From Methanobacteriota archaeon (GTDB taxonomy: Archaea; Halobacteriota; Methanomicrobia; Methanomicrobiales; Methanocorpusculaceae), in the NCBI GenBank assembly GCA_023396065.1, contig JAEWXF010000018.1, positions 1-45,315 of the forward strand: a DNA stretch of 45,315 nt, in the 5' to 3' direction. The notes beneath the pieces are model-generated. The model saw only the letters and a list, made by a program, of their open reading frames with translations. It had not been told where the DNA came from and ran no database searches. Both the position numbers and the translations under genes were made by a program. Positions within the stretch are counted from its first letter, which is position 1. Every line of letters starts with the position of its first letter. Below, piece after piece: positions 40,725 through 45,315 of the stretch.

Positions 40725-41567
40725 TCAGTCATACGTCGGCGTCGGGATCGGCAGGAACTGGATCGGCGTATCTTCCGGATGAATCAGGAAGTAGGAAGTA
40801 CTCGCCGGAGATGCATCCTGCGCACGAACACCGATACTATAGGACAGCCGGTCAGGGAACCCGGAGCTGTCAATCGTGTATTGCCAGACGTTTTCCGTCC
40901 CGTTGCCTGCAGAGACGAGAACGGTCTCTGAGAAAGCTCCGGCATCAGGAGGCATGTGAGGATTCACAGCCCGGTGGTGTTCGAGGGAAATTGGGCTTTC
41001 CACCGGAAGAGTTGTTGTGCCAGAGATGGTAAAGACCGAACCCGGAATCTGATCAGGTACGGGATCAATGGAGAGTTGGTAGGGATACGGAGTTGGGGTC
41101 GGGACCGGAGTAATCATTGAACCATCCGGTCTGGTGAGGTTGTACGGCGCAACGGAACGGGGAGCAGAGTAATTGAGATCCAGCGAATCCACCCAGACGA
41201 GATAGGTTTTCGGATACAGATACGAGGAACTGTCAACGGGCATCTCCCAGGTATTCACGGTTCCGTTTCCACGCTGTACATCAATCACGGCAGAGATAAA
41301 TCCTGCTCCTTCGGGAGGATATCGCGAACTCGACCGATTCCGCCAGTCATCCCAGACCTGTTCATACAGAAGTTTACTGCCTGAAGGGAGATTCGTTGTC
41401 CCCGAGATCACAAACGCGGTTCCAAGAATCTGATCCGGCATGGAATCGATGGTAATGAAGTACGTACCGTCCCCGGGAACCGGAGGTTCACTCACACAGC
41501 CTGCGGAAAATGCCAGCAGTACCGAAAAAAGGATCATCATTCCAAAAAATGAGGCGGTTCGTCTCAT
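40725..41567 (-). CDS. Lipoprotein with two repeats, methanogen surface type
   Basis: A 280-residue predicted lipoprotein. Starting at ATG 41567 it reads MRRTASFFGMMILFSVLLAFSAGC, so Cys24 would be lipidated; the longer reading to 41594 lacks a better start. Two homologous modules follow: about residues 35-135 (ITIDSMPDQILGTAFVISGTTNLP) and 155-265 (LSIDPVPDQIPGSVFTISGTTTLP). Each ends in a GNGTVNTWEMPVDSS or GNGTENVWQYTIDSS strand, joined by a Pro/Thr linker. The DP..DQ..G..F.ISGTT.LP pattern is common in methanogen surface lipoproteins near the DUF3821 group. Function is unknown; a ligand-binding or structural surface role is likely. It is convergent with fusA and divergent from the PHP gene. 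Confidence 0.78.
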   Translation of the reverse strand: MRRTASFFGMMILFSVLLAFSAGCVSEPPVPGDGTYFITIDSMPDQILGTAFVISGTTNLPSGSKLLYEQVWDDWRNRSSSRYPPEGAGFISAVIDVQRGNGTVNTWEMPVDSSSYLYPKTYLVWVDSLDLNYSAPRSVAPYNLTRPDGSMITPVPTPTPYPYQLSIDPVPDQIPGSVFTISGTTTLPVESPISLEHHRAVNPHMPPDAGAFSETVLVSAGNGTENVWQYTIDSSGFPDRLSYSIGVRAQDASPASTSYFLIHPEDTPIQFLPIPTPTYD

Positions 41568-41665
41568 GTAGGAGGAAAGGAGTGCTGGAGCCATAAGTGT
41601 TGTGGAGAATAGTTCATCCCAATAAACGAGTTTTTCTTCCCTGCCGGTTAATATAATCAGCAGTC

Positions 41666-42508
41666 ATGTCCGGTTCGGTTGTCTATTCATCTTCCTGTCC
41701 CGTCGTTTTTTCGGAAGGCCGGGCCGTCGATATGCATGTCCATACGACCCACTCTGACGGTCTCATTCGTGCCCCGGACCTGGTCGCCTATCTGAAACAC
41801 CGCAATCTTTCGGCGGCCGTGACCGATCACAACACCATTACAGGCGTCGAAGAGGCATATACCTATCCGGAGGCGGCGGAAAGAATCATTCCGGGTATTG
41901 AGGTTTCATCCTCCGACGGACCGCACATCCTTGTCTACTTTGACCGGCTGTCCGATCTTCGGACATATTATGCTTCTGCCGTGGATGGTCATCAGGGAGT
42001 ATGCCCTCATATGGCAACCGATCTTTCGACGGAACAGATTGTCCGGGATGCGTCTGAGGCGGGAGGACTTGTTATCGCCGCACATCCTTACGGGTATGCG
42101 ATGCTTGTCCGGGGAGTCATGAAAGCGGTGGACGCAGGACTGGTTTCTTTGGACGTTCTCACGTACGTCGACGGGCTGGAAGTGATCTGCGGTGGTCTGT
42201 CGCACACGCTGAATCTGCGTGCCGAAGTGTACGCGACTGCGCACAATCTCTGTATGACCGGCGGCTCGGACGCCCACACACTCAGGGAAGTCGGGCGGGC
42301 GGTGACGACCGCATCAGATGCAGACTCGGTTCCGGCGTTTCTCGAACAGCTGAGGCAGCATAGAACGGACGTCGTCGGCTGTGAAAGAAATCCGGGAGAC
42401 AATATTCTGATGGGAAGTCAGGTCATGTCCCGCTACATCCCCTATGTCGGGTCAGGACTGAAGGTACATCTTCTGCAGAATTTTAACCGGCTGAAAAAAA
42501 AGATATGA
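41666..42508 (+). CDS. PHP-domain metal-dependent phosphoesterase
   Basis: A 280-residue PHP family protein, expected to hydrolyse a phosphoester with two or three bound metals. The metal motifs are in order: DMHVHTTHSDG (His24, His26, Asp31), VTDHNT, IPGIEVS, IAAHPYG and GGSDAHT. The overall layout matches the small stand-alone PHP phosphatases (YciV/TrpH-like) rather than histidinol phosphatase or polymerase-linked forms. The C-terminal 50 residues (VPAFLEQLRQHRTDVVGCERN and a Lys-rich end) are the normal extension. Its substrate cannot be read from sequence. The gene converges with the HTH-PAS regulator, six bases apart. Confidence 0.9.
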   Translation: MSGSVVYSSSCPVVFSEGRAVDMHVHTTHSDGLIRAPDLVAYLKHRNLSAAVTDHNTITGVEEAYTYPEAAERIIPGIEVSSSDGPHILVYFDRLSDLRTYYASAVDGHQGVCPHMATDLSTEQIVRDASEAGGLVIAAHPYGYAMLVRGVMKAVDAGLVSLDVLTYVDGLEVICGGLSHTLNLRAEVYATAHNLCMTGGSDAHTLREVGRAVTTASDADSVPAFLEQLRQHRTDVVGCERNPGDNILMGSQVMSRYIPYVGSGLKVHLLQNFNRLKKKI

Positions 42509-42513
42509 TTTTT

Positions 42514-44679
42514 TCAGTTCTCCTCAGGCCCGATAATTTCGCCTGAGGAAACCACGCCCGCCACACTGCCACACTCCTCACGCAGAAGAGAATTTCTCCA
42601 GCGCAATGTTTTCTCTGTTGCGTCACTGCAGAGAACCGGTCCGCTGTACACTCTGCCTTCAACATCAAGTGTTCCTGCAAGCATCTGTTCAAATGCAGCA
42701 AAGCGTTTTTCCCGGACGGATTCGGGAACAATTGTATCAAACCAGTTTCTGCCGATCAGATCAGGAACCGTGTATCCGAGCAGTCGGGCACCGTACCGGT
42801 TGATCATTTCGATAACCCCGTCACGCCGGACTGCGACCAGCATAACGCCCGCCACATCCAGATAGGTCTTTGTTCTGTCGCGTTCACGCTGCAGTTTCTC
42901 CTGAACCAGACAACGGGATGTCACCGTACTGATCTGGAATGCGGTTGACATCAGGATTCCGCGAAGAACGGTATCAGGGGAGAAGGATTTTTCGGAGGCG
43001 AGTACAATACAGGCAATGGTCCGGCTCTCATGAATGACCGGCATCAGGATAAGTGACTGGGCTCCTTCCATAATTGTTAGTGCCCCTTCCGGCAGCAGGT
43101 TCATACGGTACTCGTCAAAAATCGCAGGGTCTCCTTTCCGGATAACCCGGTCTACAATGGTGTCGGTGGGAATTGCCGGGACAAAGCGTCCCTTTCGTGA
43201 GGTGAAAAGAATATAGTCGTCGAAGATGCTCCGCTGATAGACGGCAACCGACTCAAATCCGCTGATCTTCGGCAGCATATCCATAACCGGTTCCCAGATC
43301 TCCTGGGTGGTGGCGATTCCCTCCAGAATGAAGGCGAGTTCGCGGGTCAGCTGCTGCCGGTTCCGGTCGGCGACGTCATCGGAGATATCGTTGATGATCG
43401 TAAGCAGATACTCCCGTTCCACGGAAAGCACCATCGGCAGAACGCGTGCTGAGATGTAGCGGATTTCTTCATTCACTACGATACGGTCCTCATGAACACT
43501 CACTGGGCTGCCGAATGCGGCTACCTGTTCCATGGCGTCGATGAGATGACTGGAGCCGACGGAGGCGAGAAGTTTGGTTGCGGTTATGCTCCGCAGTTCG
43601 GACCGCGTCTTCTCCAGAAACGTCTCCGCCGCATGGTTGAAGTAAAAGATCTCTTTGGTTTTTCCATCTGTGACCAGAATCGGACCCGGAATGTTGTTCA
43701 TGACCGCGTCTAAAAAGAGTTTCCAGCGTTTTACTCCCTGTTCCGCGTTGCGGTGACTGGTGACGTCGCGGAGAGCTCCGTTGTATCCGAGGAACATCTC
43801 GGGGTCCTCTTCCAGATGGATGGGCATTCCGGAAAATTCACAGTAGATGCGGGTTGTGTCTTTGCGGATGAATGGGAACTCAACCAGGGTGAAACCGCTG
43901 GTTTTGGAGAGTGCGGAGGATAGTTCCCAGGAAAACCGGGATGCTGCACCTTTTGGCATGAACTCGGTGAACTGACGCCCGATCATTTCTTCGGGAGTGT
44001 ATCCGCAGATGGATGCTATCTGGGGGCTGATGTACTGAATGGCGAAGTTTTCGTCAAGTGACCAGATGGCATCGTGAATATTTTCGACGAGTCTGCGGAA
44101 CATGGATTCGCTGCGTTCCAGCGCGGCTTCGGCATTGACGTGGTCGGTGATGTTGTCCAGTACGACGGTTACGCCGGGTTTTCCATCCGGGAGAACCATG
44201 GGGTAGATTTTCTGGTCAAGCCAGCACTCTGCGTCATTGTGAAGAATACGGATCTCTCCCCGGACGGTTTCGCCCTGCAGTCCGTGACGGATGTGCTCGG
44301 TAAGCATGTCATTGCAGAAGATGCTGCACGGCGAGTCGTAGACGTACTTTCCGATGATGTCTGCTGTATCAGCCATGAGAAAGGTGAGTAGTGCGTCATT
44401 GACCTGAATGATTTTCAGCGATTCGTCGATGAGGAGCACCATTTCTGAGGAGAGGTTCAGCATGGCCGAGACCGGGACACGCCGGGAGAGGAAGAAAACT
44501 TTGGCTTTGCCAAAGGTGCGCATCTCAACCCGTCCGGAGACACGGAGCATGTCCATGTAGCGTGCGATGGTGTTTCTATTCAGATGAGCAGCTTCTGCGA
44601 TCTCCGTGACCGACATACCACGCGGGTTATCCTTCAAAAGGGTAAGGATGTCGGAGAAATCGCCATTCTGCTCATTCAT
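42514..44679 (-). CDS. HTH-PAS-GAF one-component regulator
   Basis: A 721-residue cytoplasmic protein that joins DNA binding directly to a chain of sensors. Residues 8-68 are a winged helix (GMSVTEIAEAAHLNRNTIARYMDML, then GRVEMRTFGKAKVFFL). PAS domains follow at about 75-182, 190-312 (YISPQIASICGYTPEEMIGRQF) and 320-435. A GAF domain spans about 445-590, and a fourth PAS at about 603-721 ends the protein (MINRYGARLLGYTVPDLIGRNWFD). There is no histidine kinase, receiver or transmembrane part, so it most likely senses a small molecule or redox signal inside the cell and acts on DNA itself. This architecture recurs in Methanomicrobiales. GGCAT repeats upstream of the start may be its own binding sites. 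Confidence 0.88.
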   Translation of the reverse strand: MNEQNGDFSDILTLLKDNPRGMSVTEIAEAAHLNRNTIARYMDMLRVSGRVEMRTFGKAKVFFLSRRVPVSAMLNLSSEMVLLIDESLKIIQVNDALLTFLMADTADIIGKYVYDSPCSIFCNDMLTEHIRHGLQGETVRGEIRILHNDAECWLDQKIYPMVLPDGKPGVTVVLDNITDHVNAEAALERSESMFRRLVENIHDAIWSLDENFAIQYISPQIASICGYTPEEMIGRQFTEFMPKGAASRFSWELSSALSKTSGFTLVEFPFIRKDTTRIYCEFSGMPIHLEEDPEMFLGYNGALRDVTSHRNAEQGVKRWKLFLDAVMNNIPGPILVTDGKTKEIFYFNHAAETFLEKTRSELRSITATKLLASVGSSHLIDAMEQVAAFGSPVSVHEDRIVVNEEIRYISARVLPMVLSVEREYLLTIINDISDDVADRNRQQLTRELAFILEGIATTQEIWEPVMDMLPKISGFESVAVYQRSIFDDYILFTSRKGRFVPAIPTDTIVDRVIRKGDPAIFDEYRMNLLPEGALTIMEGAQSLILMPVIHESRTIACIVLASEKSFSPDTVLRGILMSTAFQISTVTSRCLVQEKLQRERDRTKTYLDVAGVMLVAVRRDGVIEMINRYGARLLGYTVPDLIGRNWFDTIVPESVREKRFAAFEQMLAGTLDVEGRVYSGPVLCSDATEKTLRWRNSLLREECGSVAGVVSSGEIIGPEEN

Positions 44680-44717
44680 GTCAATTTATTGGGTGTGTAA
44701 TCTAATAATGCTTTCTT

Positions 44718-44750
44718 CATGGCCATGCCCTAATGCCAGACCTCAATGCC
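44718..44750 (-). promoter_or_regulatory. Iterated GGCAT elements before the HTH-PAS gene
   Basis: On the minus strand GGCATT (44745-44750), GGCATT (44732-44737) and GGCAT (44725-44729) repeat with 13- and 8-base steps, ending in a perfect palindrome CATGGCCATG (44718-44727). They lie 39-71 bases before the start codon, where a regulator would act on its own promoter. Confidence 0.4.
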
Positions 44751-44767
44751 ATGCAATGACGCAAACA

Positions 44768-44940
44768 TTTATAACAAATAGGGACCAATAATGTAGTAGC
44801 GGCAGTGCGATAAGCACCCGCCGCTGACAGACCTGCAGAACAGGAAGCGTTATACCAAGCGTAAGATTCGATTCCATGCAGTCAAGACACACCACACCAC
44901 TTCGGAACAGCAGACACCACACCACCTGCTGTTTTGGATA
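44768..44940 (+). ncRNA. Candidate structured small RNA
   Basis: A good box A (TTTATAACAAAT, 44768-44779) is followed about 20 bases later by strong hairpins. The first is AGCGGC (44798-44803) plus GTGC (44805-44808) against GCAC (44814-44817) plus GCCGCT (44820-44825), loop GATAA. A small CCTG/CAGG hairpin comes next (about 44832-44844), and then a perfect AACAGCAG (44906-44913) / CTGCTGTT (44926-44933) stem. No open frame of protein-like quality covers this. It does not match tRNA, RNase P or SRP RNA by eye. A small RNA gene is the simplest reading, but it may instead be a repeat-rich promoter region. Confidence 0.35.
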
Positions 44941-45315
44941 AACCACACACACCTCATACTCCTACACACCAGCCGACGCAGAGGAGTTCACACAGGTCTG
45001 TCACAATAAAATATCCTTTCAGGTTAATGACACACGTACCACTCTCAAAAATTCCCCTAAATTTTCCTCTTTCTTTTTTGGCATGATTTCTGAAAACAGA
45101 GCCGGTTCAGTTCATTTTCATTCCGCGGGACGTAGGACTCTTGCGAGGCAGGCAGCTGATACGGGGGAGATTCATCTGTGAGCTTGATCCTGAGTTTGCC
45201 ACTAGGCTAATTTTTTCCCGTGGTGCACCCACGAGCATCACACCAATTTTTTGGAGTATGAGAATTTGACAGATACCTCAAAAACAACCTGTCACCTTAA
45301 TCTCACCCTGCTTTG

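Larger units (their letters stand above)
44680..45315. other. Intergenic end of window, no confident gene
   Basis: About 640 bases without a clear protein gene. The left part holds the GGCAT elements and the candidate RNA. Around 44890-44960 there is CACACCAC-type low-complexity sequence. From about 45115 to 45268 an open stretch on the + strand reads IPRDVGLLRG and, later, CELDPEFATRLIFSRG before a stop. It has no start codon or family I recognise, so it could be a gene remnant. The window ends before anything further can be judged. Confidence 0.5.

Noticed and set aside
44860..44880. tRNA-like T-loop (GATTCGATTCC)
   Set aside because: The flanking bases do not form a T stem, and no acceptor or anticodon arm can be built around it.
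45115..45268. Possible gene fragment at the window end
   Set aside because: The frame has no start codon and no recognisable family; too short to support a call.

Overview
The window reads as chromosome from a methanogenic archaeon, most likely of the order Methanomicrobiales and perhaps close to Methanocorpusculum; the genus is a guess from gene style. Direct support comes from ftr (methanogenesis C1 carrier step), cofD (coenzyme F420 synthesis), an EF-2 with the diphthamide loop, an archaeal type IV pilin, a queDEC set that in archaea serves archaeosine synthesis, a TrmB regulator, and many secreted proteins of the kind methanogens carry. Several genes have TATA-like box A elements 20-35 bases before their start codons. 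Others, especially genes inside operons, have GGAGG-type ribosome sites.

Layout. 1-5.4 kb: cell-surface genes (Ig-like secreted protein, lipoprotein, orphan amino-acid-type binding lipoprotein, two neighbouring PEGA proteins) with cofD among them. 5.5-9.7 kb: ftr and, convergent to it, a full-length ileS. 10.1-11.8 kb: a lipoprotein with two Cache-like sensor modules. 12.3-13.7 kb: peptide deformylase and methionyl-tRNA formyltransferase, translationally coupled, which is the most surprising gene pair here because archaea normally start translation with unformylated methionine. 13.8-18.2 kb: a clostripain-family protease, a DUF123/GIY-YIG protein overlapping a metallo-beta-lactamase-fold hydrolase, and thiC. 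18.2-20.7 kb: a GntR/YtrA regulator with an ABC exporter (ATPase plus two ABC-2 permeases) and a clear palindrome in front of the operon. 20.8-23.1 kb: an NCS2 permease with an extra C-terminal domain and a 5TM-LYT membrane protein. 23.1-28 kb: hcp, an MFS transporter divergent from a TrmB regulator, and a CDF metal transporter. 28-34.6 kb: an unknown membrane protein, an aspartokinase-purM-Nudix operon, a small conserved protein, an EamA transporter with a 25-histidine tail, and a pilin. 34.7-36.4 kb: queD-queE-queC. 36.5-37.2 kb: a decayed PLP-dependent decarboxylase. 37.4-40.6 kb: rpsL-rpsG-fusA. 40.7-44.7 kb: a repeat lipoprotein, a PHP phosphoesterase and a large HTH-PAS-GAF one-component regulator. 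The last 640 bases carry no convincing protein gene but contain a TATA-like box followed by several strong hairpins, possibly a small RNA gene.

Cellular themes are C1 and cofactor metabolism (ftr, cofD, thiC, purM), translation (ileS, def-fmt, S12, S7, EF-2, queDEC), stress and metals (hcp, CDF, His-rich EamA), and an envelope rich in lipoproteins and C-terminally anchored proteins. No tRNA, rRNA, CRISPR array, intact insertion sequence or prophage was found. All family assignments are from reading motifs by eye; no database search was run.
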